Shown in pieces: positions 6,889 to 12,528 of a stretch of DNA of 35,409 nt. Origin of the DNA: a virus. The notes beneath the pieces are model-generated. The model searched no databases. It had not been told where the DNA came from and saw nothing but the letters and a program-made list of their open reading frames with translations. How positions within the stretch are numbered: position 1 is the first letter of the stretch; each line of letters opens with the position of its first letter. The stretch is from IMG/VR virus record IMGVR_UViG_3300005590_000055, positions 1-35,409 of that record. One strand, written 5' to 3'. Both the position numbers and the translations under genes were made by a program.

Positions 6889-7615
6889 CGAGCATTCGGT
6901 CTGCCTGATTTCTCTTGTCATAACTTTCACCTTGGTAATTACCTTTGAATTCAAATAATCCCTGCCAGCCATTTGAGATTGATTGCTCTACGATATCCAT
7001 TTGGGTGCAACCACCGGCGCTTGCGAACTTGATGATTTTCCCAGCTGCCAGAACCTCCCCTTTTTTTGTCAGCTTTTTAAATTTAGCCTCTTTCCTGTAG
7101 TTGACGTAGGCCGTCCAGGCGGCGTGATCGAGGCCGGGAATATCTGGGAGAATAACGACAGAATTTTTCGCCCCTTCTTTTTTATTACCTTCATTCCTTT
7201 CATTACTTTCATTCTTATGTGTACCGTCTGTTGTACCGTCTGTTGTACCGTCTGATGTCCGTTTGTTGTACTGTTTGTTGTACCGTTCAGTCTGATAGTG
7301 TTCGTAATTTGTTATAGTTATCAATGTGATAACACTACTTTTCTGTTGTACTATCTGTTGTACCATTTCCAGTTCGTCTAAAAATCGTATCACTTTACCC
7401 CTTGACCAGCTCCAACGCCCAGCCAGCCGCGCTTTCGACCACGCACACTGCCCTCTTTTCACAAAAATCCTGTTGTTCCGTATGTAAAAATGCCTGTCGC
7501 GGTAATTGGCAAGCATTATGAGATCAACCCATGCCTGGCCGCGTGAAAACTTCTCACCGGTCCATAAACCATGATCGAGTAAATCTCGATCCAGAACAAT
7601 GTAACCAGATGGCAC
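6860..7615 (-). CDS. O-like replication initiator (replisome organiser)
   Basis: It begins at GTG 7615. The N-terminal 110 residues form a winged-helix domain typical of phage initiators (YIVLDRDLLDHGLW, QAWVDLIMLANYRDR, RGQCAWSKARLAGRWSWSR). A hydrophilic middle contains the repeat TDGTTDGTTDGT encoded by DNA iterons. The C-terminal part (AWTAYVNYRKEAKFKKLTKK, then DIVEQSISNGWQGLFEF) is the domain found at the end of many phage and prophage initiators. By analogy with Lambda O it binds the iterons inside its own gene and, with the P-like protein, recruits DnaB. Confidence 0.85.
   Translation of the reverse strand: MPSGYIVLDRDLLDHGLWTGEKFSRGQAWVDLIMLANYRDRHFYIRNNRIFVKRGQCAWSKARLAGRWSWSRGKVIRFLDELEMVQQIVQQKSSVITLITITNYEHYQTERYNKQYNKRTSDGTTDGTTDGTHKNESNERNEGNKKEGAKNSVVILPDIPGLDHAAWTAYVNYRKEAKFKKLTKKGEVLAAGKIIKFASAGGCTQMDIVEQSISNGWQGLFEFKGNYQGESYDKRNQADRMLDAIRNLPDN
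7221..7279. repeat. 12-bp iterons inside initiator gene, candidate origin
   Basis: Five tandem units: gtaccgtctgtt at 7221 and 7233, gtaccgtctgat at 7245, an 11-base variant gtccgtttgtt at 7257, and gtactgtttgtt at 7268. A sixth partial unit starts at 7280, and two more (gtactatctgtt, gtaccatttcc) lie at 7347-7369. The region between, 7290-7345, is AT-rich. This is the layout of the Lambda origin inside O: initiator binding sites next to an AT-rich unwinding region. Confidence 0.72.
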
Positions 7616-7617
7616 GA

Positions 7618-7827
7618 TCAGGCTACGTTTTTAGCTGCTGCTTCAGCAAGCATTTTGTATGTCAGCGGTATATCGCGCGCCTGAGCTGATTCAACCAACC
7701 CCACCCACTGATCTGCTGGTATCCTGTTGCGCACTCTCCACATATTAATCGTGCCGTATTTTTCGCCGATATCCTGGCTCAGAACCGTCATTGACGGCCA
7801 TAGGTTAATAACTTCTTTGTGATTCAT
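7618..7827 (-). CDS. Small Cro-like HTH regulator, 69 aa
   Basis: I chose ATG 7827 (MNHKEVINLWPSMTVLSQDI). An upstream start exists, but it would lie within the promoter. Residues 12-45 form a helix-turn-helix (VLSQDIGEKYGTINMWRVRN), followed by IPADQWVGLVESAQARD, as in Cro/CII-size phage regulators of the YdaS type. It is the first gene of the leftward operon and faces rightward genes, the usual place for a Cro-like repressor. No cI-like partner is visible. Confidence 0.8.
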   Translation of the reverse strand: MNHKEVINLWPSMTVLSQDIGEKYGTINMWRVRNRIPADQWVGLVESAQARDIPLTYKMLAEAAAKNVA

Positions 7828-7828
7828 A

Positions 7829-7965
7829 ATTGATCTGCATTTTTCTTTCAGATTGTAAGCACAAACTGTTGTATTAGCAAGCACGTCGTGTTAGATTTTA
7901 CTCAGCGAGGCAAGTTCCTGCACACAGCCGAACGTAGATTTTGATTAATTCGTTCGCAGATCAAT
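7829..7965. promoter_or_regulatory. Inverted 10-bp pair, candidate operators
   Basis: ATTGATCTGC at 7829-7838, next to the start of the Cro-like gene, recurs in inverted orientation as GCAGATCAAT at 7956-7965. A second inverted pair, CGAACG (7929-7934) and CGTTCG (7951-7956), lies within the same region. Sites of this kind between divergent early operons are typical repressor targets; binding by the Cro-like protein is inferred. Confidence 0.45.
7852..7880 (-). promoter_or_regulatory. Sigma70-like promoter for leftward early operon
   Basis: On the minus strand: -35 TTGCTA (7880-7875), 17-base spacer, -10 TACAAT (7857-7852). Transcription would start near 7845, giving a leader of about 18 bases before the Cro-like ATG at 7827. 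Confidence 0.68.
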
Positions 7966-8003
7966 CTTGATGCTATGCGTAGGCCAAGGTGTTACCGGTT
8001 ACC

Positions 8004-8082
8004 CACGAGGCCCGGCAGGATACTGGTAGGAGAGGCAATTCGGTAGCCCGGTTGCGCGCTGGTTCGAATCCAGCCCTCGCGC
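8004..8082 (+). other. tRNA-like module without anticodon arm
   Basis: A perfect T-arm (gctgg ttcgaat ccagc, 8058-8074) is followed by cctcgcg (8075-8081), which pairs with cacgagg at 8004-8010 with one mismatch. A D-arm-like hairpin ggc-aattcggta-gcc lies at about 8034-8048. Only 9 bases separate it from the T-arm, leaving no room for an anticodon arm. It therefore cannot be an ordinary tRNA gene: either a decayed tRNA or a tRNA mimic in the leader of the rightward genes. No CCA is encoded. Confidence 0.45.
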
Positions 8083-8117
8083 TATTTTATAAACATTTAA
8101 CACTTTAAAATTTAACT

Positions 8118-8429
8118 ATGAAAACAATTAAATTAGCAGAAGCTTTATTGCGCAGGAAGGAACTGCAGGAAAAGGTAGACCGCCTGCGTAAGATCGACAT
8201 GAAGGATGCTTTTGAAACAAGGACTGGTCGCGGACCTGTATCAGATGGCTTCAATGAAATGATTGCCGAAGTCTCCAAAATTTCATTTCAGCAGTTCACT
8301 GCCTGCTTTGACTGGCACGCCAAACAGCTTCGCGAAGTTGATGCGGTTATCCAGCAAGCAAACTGGACCACTGAACTTGAAGTAAACGACGACGTTATGG
8401 GTGATTTTGTAGACCCGTACGTCAAATAG
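8118..8429 (+). CDS. DIP1984/DUF6847-like protein, 103 aa
   Basis: The start MKTIKLAEALLRRKELQEKV followed by a charged coiled helix and IQQANWTTELEVND matches the small DIP1984-type family (L-A-E-A-L ... R-x-x-L-x-x-x-I ... I-N-x-x-N), found in phages and bacteria and of unknown function. It is mostly helical and soluble. No clear Shine-Dalgarno sequence precedes the ATG; the leader is AT-rich. First coding gene of the rightward block. Confidence 0.75.
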   Translation: MKTIKLAEALLRRKELQEKVDRLRKIDMKDAFETRTGRGPVSDGFNEMIAEVSKISFQQFTACFDWHAKQLREVDAVIQQANWTTELEVNDDVMGDFVDPYVK

Positions 8430-8510
8430 AAAAAGTCCAGCGGGCGCGGGGTGAAAGGTTTTGCGCTGTACCTTAAACAGTAGATGCGTCTGGATGTGTC
8501 ATTGCAATTG

Positions 8511-8591
8511 TACGCTGGTATCACCAGCACCCTCCTGCTAAGAGGTGTCATTGGGGACTTAGTGTCACAGGTTCGATTCCTGTCAGCGAAA
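8511..8591 (+). tRNA. tRNA-Ser(GCU)-like gene lacking a normal D arm
   Basis: Acceptor tacgctg (8511-8517) pairs with cagcgaa (8584-8590) with one mismatch. The anticodon loop ctgctaa (8535-8541) has anticodon GCT and sits on stem ctc/gag extended by cac/gtg with one bulged C. A 19-base variable region as in class II tRNAs follows, then a clean T-arm (acagg ttcgatt cctgt, 8567-8583). Only 10 bases (8518-8527) lie where the D arm should be. No CCA is encoded. It could be a degenerate or aberrant tRNA-Ser; charging is doubtful. Confidence 0.5.
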
Positions 8592-8841
8592 GCTGTAGCT
8601 CAAATGGTTAGAGCATAAGTTTCGACATTATAAGAGCCGGAACTCTTTAAACCGGGGAAGCCCGACTAAGAGAACCACTAACGGAGTACATCAAAATGAC
8701 CGAATATCAGAACATTAGAACGTTGTATAAGAGAAGTCCGACTAACCACACCCCGGACGCTGGCATTAATTTACGAACCCGGGAGAGCTGCGGGCCTTGC
8801 ACATGGGTGCGATTCACGGTTCACTAAGATGAACCTACAGC
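8592..8841 (+). other. Structured non-coding-like region starting as a tRNA
   Basis: The stretch 8430-8947 has no firm gene. From 8590 it begins like a tRNA: aaagctg, ta, then a perfect D arm gctc-aaatggtta-gagc. No matching anticodon/T-arm half follows at normal distance. GCTGTAG (8592-8598) is complementary over 7 bases to CTACAGC (8835-8841), and ggttc (8818-8822) pairs with gaacc (8831-8835), so a 250-base folded RNA closed by that stem is possible. Partial repeats occur inside (gaagcccgactaa and gaagtccgactaa). Speculative. Confidence 0.3.
8696..8827 (+). CDS. Possible small protein, 43 aa
   Basis: ATG 8696 preceded by ACGGAG at good spacing; reads MTEYQNIRTLYKRSPTNHTP and ends CGPCTWVRFTVH. 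It has a CxxC pair but no recognisable family. It lies within the structured region, and part of its DNA is shared with another intergenic region (13823-13855), so it may equally be non-coding. Confidence 0.33.
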   Translation: MTEYQNIRTLYKRSPTNHTPDAGINLRTRESCGPCTWVRFTVH

Positions 8842-8903
8842 AGCGAGTAAATGAGTGAACGGTGAGATATCCATTCAGACAACGACTCATTTGCCGAGTG
8901 GGT

Positions 8904-8950
8904 GAAAGGCCCACACCTTTCAAACCAACTACATAGAGGTAGGAACAATG
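8904..8950 (+). promoter_or_regulatory. Leader with hairpin and duplicated RBS, copy 1
   Basis: GAAAGG-cccaca-CCTTTC forms a 6-bp hairpin (8904-8921). Then comes actacatagaggtaggaac aatg (8928-8950), identical over 23 bases to 9392-9414. It holds two GG-containing ribosome-binding motifs (AGAGG, TAGGA) right before the ATG of the 137-aa gene. The shape, a hairpin then GGA near the RBS, is what CsrA-type regulators bind; control by the phage CsrA is inference. Confidence 0.5.
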
Positions 8951-9361
8951 ACTATCAAATCAATCGACAAAGCCACCGCCAAACTTTTGGCAGCAAAAAT
9001 ACAGGAAGCTCTGCAAGATTTAGCCGAAGAGCACGGCGTATCCATTAAGCGAGGAAACGGCACATTCTCACCAGACGGTAATAACTTCACGCTCAAACTG
9101 GAGATAAACATGCTAGATGAGTCCGGTGAAGTAATCACCAAAGAAATGACTGACTTCAAAGACTTGGCACATCAGTATGGATTGAAACCGGAAGACCTTG
9201 GCCGCGAATTCATTCACAACAACATGACCTACAAGGTGATTGGTTTGAAATCACGCGCATATAAGACCCCAATCCTTTGCCAGCGTGTCGGAACTGAGAA
9301 GATATTCAAGTTCCCTGAAAATTCTGTTGCAAAACTTCTCGAAGACTGCGCTGCTGCATAA
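8948..9361 (+). CDS. Hypothetical protein, 137 aa
   Basis: Start at ATG 8948 with the duplicated RBS leader. The N-terminal half is a helix then a strand-rich part (LAAKIQEALQDLAEEHGVSI, NNFTLKLEINML); the C-terminal half includes EDLGREFIHNNMTYKVIGLK and ends in Ala. It resembles conserved hypothetical phage proteins, but I cannot name a family or activity. Soluble, no metal or catalytic motif. Confidence 0.75.
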   Translation: MTIKSIDKATAKLLAAKIQEALQDLAEEHGVSIKRGNGTFSPDGNNFTLKLEINMLDESGEVITKEMTDFKDLAHQYGLKPEDLGREFIHNNMTYKVIGLKSRAYKTPILCQRVGTEKIFKFPENSVAKLLEDCAAA

Positions 9362-9391
9362 AACTGAACCATGCGGTCAACACTTCAAATC

Positions 9392-9414
9392 ACTACATAG
9401 AGGTAGGAACAATG
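9392..9414 (+). promoter_or_regulatory. Duplicated RBS leader, copy 2
   Basis: 23 bases identical to 8928-8950, ending in the ATG of the 62-aa gene. The preceding bases are also related (caacacttcaaatc compared with cacacctttcaaacc), so a larger leader was duplicated. The motif aaactgaaccatgcg just before it (9361-9375) recurs at 9872-9886 ahead of the methylase gene. Confidence 0.65.
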
Positions 9415-9600
9415 CCAAAACCACAAGTAATCATCTACGAGAAGAGCGTATATGGAAAAACGCTTATTTACCCGGCCAACGAGACAGCTGAGACATTTTC
9501 CAATATCGCTGGCACCGCGACCTTTTCAACAGAAAACATTAAGCGAATCCAAATGCTTGGTTTTGAAGTTGTTCGCACATTTCCCCCAAGGGAGGCTTAG
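9412..9600 (+). CDS. Small hypothetical protein, 62 aa
   Basis: Start at ATG 9412, set by the duplicated leader. It reads MPKPQVIIYEKSVYGKTLIY and ends FEVVRTFPPREA. A small beta-rich protein with no recognised family; the size and IYPANETAETF...IKRIQMLGFEV pattern fit a compact phage early protein. Confidence 0.68.
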   Translation: MPKPQVIIYEKSVYGKTLIYPANETAETFSNIAGTATFSTENIKRIQMLGFEVVRTFPPREA

Positions 9601-9606
9601 AAAATC

Positions 9607-9873
9607 ATGAAAAAATCCACACTTTTTGACGAATGGTCCGAGGCGGAACTTGCACTCCGCAATGCACAAGTAGATTACAAGGAAGCAACCAAAAGACTTG
9701 TCGAAAGGATTACCGAACTCAATGTTTCATGGCCGTGCGACATGGATGATCCTGAATTTGTATCCATTGAGTGCGAAAGCGGTCCGGTTATGCTGGAACT
9801 TAAACCTCTTGACGAGCCAGCGATGAACCACATGCCGTTTCACATCCATCACCTTGAGAAATTGAAACTCTAA
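9607..9873 (+). CDS. Hypothetical protein, 88 aa
   Basis: Begins MKKSTLFDEWSEAELALRNA, an N-terminal helical region (to about residue 40), then SWPCDMDDPEFVSIECESG and a His-rich end (MPFHIHHLEKLKL). Not recognised. The gene lies 6 bases after the previous stop and ends 27 bases before the methylase ATG. Confidence 0.62.
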   Translation: MKKSTLFDEWSEAELALRNAQVDYKEATKRLVERITELNVSWPCDMDDPEFVSIECESGPVMLELKPLDEPAMNHMPFHIHHLEKLKL

Positions 9874-9881
9874 ACTGAACC

Positions 9882-9902
9882 ATGCGCCCGTAGTGGGTGC
9901 AT
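9882..9902 (+). promoter_or_regulatory. Hairpin covering the methylase ATG
   Basis: ATGCGCCC (9882-9889), loop gtagt, GGGTGCAT (9895-9902): 8 bp with one G-T pair. The 3' arm contains the AT of the first methylase ATG, so ribosome access to that codon would be limited when folded. It may be a translational control element or argue for the downstream non-AUG start. Confidence 0.5.
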
Positions 9903-11580
9903 GCTTGAGTTTAAGGCATATTACAATGAAGGGGGTGTAACAATTAGCGCCTACTATAACGAGCATGACAAATTCGCCGCAGAGTGCTTGCGCCAGCTTA
10001 TCAAGGCTGGCCATATCGCCGATGGTGTAGTTGATGAACGGAGTATTGTTGATGTCCAAGCAGAAGAAATCCGAGAATTTACCCAATGCCACTGGTTCGC
10101 AGGGATCGGAACATGGTCATATGCCCTGCGATGTGCAGGCTGGTCAGACAGCAGACCTGTTTGGACCGGATCACCACCCTGCCAGCCATTCAGTAACGCA
10201 GGACAACGAAAAGGCAAAGACGATGACAGACACCTCGCACCCCACTGGCTCGAACTTGTCACCGAGTGCGGCCCTCCAGTCGTGTTTGGAGAGCAGGTTG
10301 AAGCAGCGATTAGACACGGCTGGTTCGACGATTTACAGGCTCACCTGGAAGCGGAAAACTACGCCGTCGGGATGGTCGTATTGCCAGCTTGTGGCATCGG
10401 TGCCCCGCACATCCGGCAAAGGCAGTGGATTGTTGCGGAAAGGCTGGGCAACACCAGCGCAGAGGGATTACAGGTTCCCGAATGCACTACCCTGGAAGGA
10501 AAGGGGCGGCGGGAAGCGGGGGGAGCAGCTGAACAACCAAGCACCGCACTTGGCGGGGTGGCCTACGCCGACAGCGAACCCGGACAACAAGACACCAGAA
10601 GCGCACCTTGCAATGAAGCAGCGCATGGGCGAGAGGGACGGGACGGGGGCGAACAGGACGGCAATAACGGATATACAGGTGATGGCGAAAATTGCAGGGT
10701 GGCCAAGCCCGGTAACAACGGACGCAATCAAGCGCGGGGACGTCAGCCCGAGGCCGGGCATGATGGGGTTATCGGAAACGGTTGCGTACTTGAGGGAGAA
10801 TCCACAACCGGCCCGACTAACGGCTTCTGGCGAGCTCCTGACTGGCTCTACTGCCGGGATGGAAAGTGGCGGCCAGTTGAATCCATCCATGTCAAAATGG
10901 TTAATGGGACTACCGGATGCGTGGGATACTTGTGCAATAAAAATACAAGTAAAACCCAAGAGGAAAAAGTAAATGGCTGCTTGTCGTGCGTGTGGAAAAG
11001 AACTTGTCCAGAAACGGTTCAGCAGCGGAGTGCTGGAATGTCCGTCGATGCTGAACCGGCGGAAATATTGCAACAGGACGTGCATGGCGAAGGGGCAACA
11101 GAAAGAGCGGTGCAGCAGCGTCGGTCACAGCAGGAGCAAATCAACGAAAAAGATGCGGAGGTGCTGCGAGGTTTGCGGGAACACTGGCAGGCTGCATGTT
11201 CATCACCTAGATGGCGATCCGCTGAACAATGCCGACTTGAACTTGATGACGTTGTGTGTCTCCTGTCACGCTCGCGCCCACTCGCCGAACTTCGACACGA
11301 TAGGGCAACATCGACTGGCCTGCAAACACTGTTCGAAGCCATCTGCGAAGCTGGGGCTGTGCAATACACACCTGACCAGGTTCAGGCGATTTGGGCATCC
11401 CTTGGCGAAGAAGCGAAAAATAGGCTCCGAATGGGTTTTGATGCTTCACGATGGCGATTCGTGGTTCCCTTTCCCCTCGAACATGGCGCAATAAACCGAG
11501 TGGGACGATTGCGCGGTTATGGCAATGGAATCGTTGCCCCGCTCGCGCAAGCGTTCATAGAAACCTATATGAGTATATAG
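9901..11580 (+). CDS. C5 cytosine DNA methyltransferase with nested genes
   Basis: 559 residues. Motif I FAGIGTW (66-72), motif IV PPCQPFS with catalytic Cys at about 94, GEQV in place of motif VI ENV at about 130, the IRQRQW motif VIII region at about 171, and C-terminal RVGRLRGYGNGIVAPLAQAF (motifs IX-X, about 533-552). It methylates cytosine in DNA, probably to shield the phage from restriction. A middle region of about 190 residues, after CRDGKWRPVE and before RVGRLRGYGN, is foreign to the family and coincides with the HNH gene in another frame. The family usually starts at SAYYNEHD, here preceded by ATT; ATG 9901 adds 15 residues. Confidence 0.85.
   Translation: MLEFKAYYNEGGVTISAYYNEHDKFAAECLRQLIKAGHIADGVVDERSIVDVQAEEIREFTQCHWFAGIGTWSYALRCAGWSDSRPVWTGSPPCQPFSNAGQRKGKDDDRHLAPHWLELVTECGPPVVFGEQVEAAIRHGWFDDLQAHLEAENYAVGMVVLPACGIGAPHIRQRQWIVAERLGNTSAEGLQVPECTTLEGKGRREAGGAAEQPSTALGGVAYADSEPGQQDTRSAPCNEAAHGREGRDGGEQDGNNGYTGDGENCRVAKPGNNGRNQARGRQPEAGHDGVIGNGCVLEGESTTGPTNGFWRAPDWLYCRDGKWRPVESIHVKMVNGTTGCVGYLCNKNTSKTQEEKVNGCLSCVWKRTCPETVQQRSAGMSVDAEPAEILQQDVHGEGATERAVQQRRSQQEQINEKDAEVLRGLREHWQAACSSPRWRSAEQCRLELDDVVCLLSRSRPLAELRHDRATSTGLQTLFEAICEAGAVQYTPDQVQAIWASLGEEAKNRLRMGFDASRWRFVVPFPLEHGAINRVGRLRGYGNGIVAPLAQAFIETYMSI
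10052..10972 (+). CDS. Nested phage protein overlapping methylase in +1 frame
   Basis: 306 residues from ATG 10052 (MSKQKKSENLPNATGSQGSE), with GGAG 8 bases upstream. It belongs to a recognisable phage family of unknown function usually found next to dcm-type methylases. Hallmarks: SPSAALQSCLESRLKQRLDT, STIYRLTWKRKTTPSGW, RRTSGSG-like VPRTSGKGSG, repeats of GW(A/P)(T/S)P (about positions 136, 173, 224), NKTPEAHLAMKQRMG, and the C-terminal SGGQLNPSMSKWLMGLPDAW. The whole gene lies inside the methylase frame, and both frames carry family-conserved residues, so both proteins are likely made. Confidence 0.8.
   Translation: MSKQKKSENLPNATGSQGSEHGHMPCDVQAGQTADLFGPDHHPASHSVTQDNEKAKTMTDTSHPTGSNLSPSAALQSCLESRLKQRLDTAGSTIYRLTWKRKTTPSGWSYCQLVASVPRTSGKGSGLLRKGWATPAQRDYRFPNALPWKERGGGKRGEQLNNQAPHLAGWPTPTANPDNKTPEAHLAMKQRMGERDGTGANRTAITDIQVMAKIAGWPSPVTTDAIKRGDVSPRPGMMGLSETVAYLRENPQPARLTASGELLTGSTAGMESGGQLNPSMSKWLMGLPDAWDTCAIKIQVKPKRKK
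10973..11494 (+). CDS. HNH endonuclease inside methylase gene
   Basis: 173 residues. An N-terminal Cys4-type region (CRACGKEL, YCNRTCMA), then CEVCG, LHVHHLDGDPLNNADLN with the HH at 77-78, and CVSCHARAH: a zinc-supported HNH nuclease as found in free-standing phage homing endonucleases. ATG follows directly on the TAA of the nested gene (TAAATG) with AGAGGA upstream as RBS. It ends exactly where the methylase family sequence resumes, so it is an inserted element; the methylase frame stays open across it. Confidence 0.88.
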   Translation: MAACRACGKELVQKRFSSGVLECPSMLNRRKYCNRTCMAKGQQKERCSSVGHSRSKSTKKMRRCCEVCGNTGRLHVHHLDGDPLNNADLNLMTLCVSCHARAHSPNFDTIGQHRLACKHCSKPSAKLGLCNTHLTRFRRFGHPLAKKRKIGSEWVLMLHDGDSWFPFPSNMAQ

Positions 11581-11582
11581 CA

Positions 11583-11687
11583 ATGAAAATCCAATTCGAC
11601 ATAATCACAATCTTCGAGGCCGCGCTTGTTGTTGCGGCCTTTTTTAGTTTTTCTCTTTTGTCTGACTGGGTGGCGGGGTTGATATGA
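11583..11687 (+). CDS. Small membrane peptide, 34 aa
   Basis: Reads MKIQFDIITIFEAALVVAAF and ends FSLLSDWVAGLI: one hydrophobic helix. It starts 2 bases after the methylase stop, and its TGA overlaps the ATG of the exonuclease gene (ATGA), which supports translation. However, an intrinsic terminator is embedded in its sequence, so it may be only a by-product. Confidence 0.42.
   Translation: MKIQFDIITIFEAALVVAAFFSFSLLSDWVAGLI
11617..11645 (+). terminator. Intrinsic terminator after methylase locus
   Basis: AGGCCGC (11617-11623), loop of 10 bases, GCGGCCT (11634-11640), then a T run to 11645. It separates the methylase locus from the recombination genes; read-through would be needed to reach them unless they have their own promoter. 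Confidence 0.75.
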
Positions 11688-12517
11688 CAGACGCCATAAA
11701 CATCCGCGCCAGCTCCATTGCAAGTATTATCGATTGCCCGCTAAGGGGCTTATCCATCGCTCTAGGCTACGTCAAATCCCTACCCAGCACCGCCCCGGCC
11801 TGCATCGGCACGGCTTGTCACGAAGGCACGGCAGCATTCGACAAGGCAAAGTTAGACGGCTGTCCAATTTCTGCCGACGATGCTGCGGGTGTTATGGTCG
11901 ATCTTATCTGGCATCCAGAGCAGGAAGTGTACTGGGGCAGAACCACGCAGAAGGAGGCGGAGAGGCGCGCTCTTGGCGTCCTGACGCGGTATTGTTCCGA
12001 TATCGCGCCTACTATCGAATATAAAGACATTGAACTCTCCCTGGCACCCATGGTGGTTGAGGTCGAGGGTATTGAGATTGAGCTTACCGGTACGCTTGAT
12101 CGAATATACAATGAATTTGAGCCGAATATTATAGTGACAAATGAAGCCGAGATTCATGAAACACCAACTGGAAGGAGTGGAATCTTAGATATAAAGACCG
12201 GCGCCCGCGTCTGTAGCACGAAACCCGGCAAGCATAAAGGCCAGATTGCGGTCTATGAGATCCTTGCGGAACACACAACAGGCCAATCCATGACCGCTCC
12301 CGGCCTGATTGGCCAGCTGCAAACAAGCAGCGAATACCAGGTTGATGTGAAGCCCGTTGCGAATGCGCGGGAAGCACTGGTGGGTAACGATGAACACATC
12401 GGCCTGCTGCACCATATTGCCAGAATGCTGAAGTCTGGTGACTTCTACGGCAATTCAAGTAGTTGGTTATGTAGTGATAAATACTGCGCACTGTATAACG
12501 ACTGTATTTTTAAATAA
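11684..12517 (+). CDS. Cas4/RecB-like Fe-S exonuclease
   Basis: 277 residues. The PD-(D/E)XK core has IELTGTLDRIY (about 131-141) and GILDIKTG (about 165-172), the Asp and Asp-x-Lys of the active site. Cys 18, 263, 268 and 274 fit the four-cysteine 4Fe-4S staple of Cas4/AddB-type nucleases. It lies 11 bases upstream of RecT, so it probably acts as the 5'-3' DNA resection partner, like Lambda Exo or RecE, producing single strands for annealing. The AGGAGG-like site for the next gene lies right after its stop. Confidence 0.85.
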   Translation: MTDAINIRASSIASIIDCPLRGLSIALGYVKSLPSTAPACIGTACHEGTAAFDKAKLDGCPISADDAAGVMVDLIWHPEQEVYWGRTTQKEAERRALGVLTRYCSDIAPTIEYKDIELSLAPMVVEVEGIEIELTGTLDRIYNEFEPNIIVTNEAEIHETPTGRSGILDIKTGARVCSTKPGKHKGQIAVYEILAEHTTGQSMTAPGLIGQLQTSSEYQVDVKPVANAREALVGNDEHIGLLHHIARMLKSGDFYGNSSSWLCSDKYCALYNDCIFK

Positions 12518-12528
12518 CAGGAGGAATT

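Noticed and set aside
7221-7370. CRISPR-like array
   Set aside because: The units are directly adjacent 12-mers without spacers; they are iterons within a coding sequence.
10468-11491. Minus-strand frames across the methylase locus
   Set aside because: They are long only because of base composition; no motif, RBS or operon fit, unlike the plus-strand nested genes.
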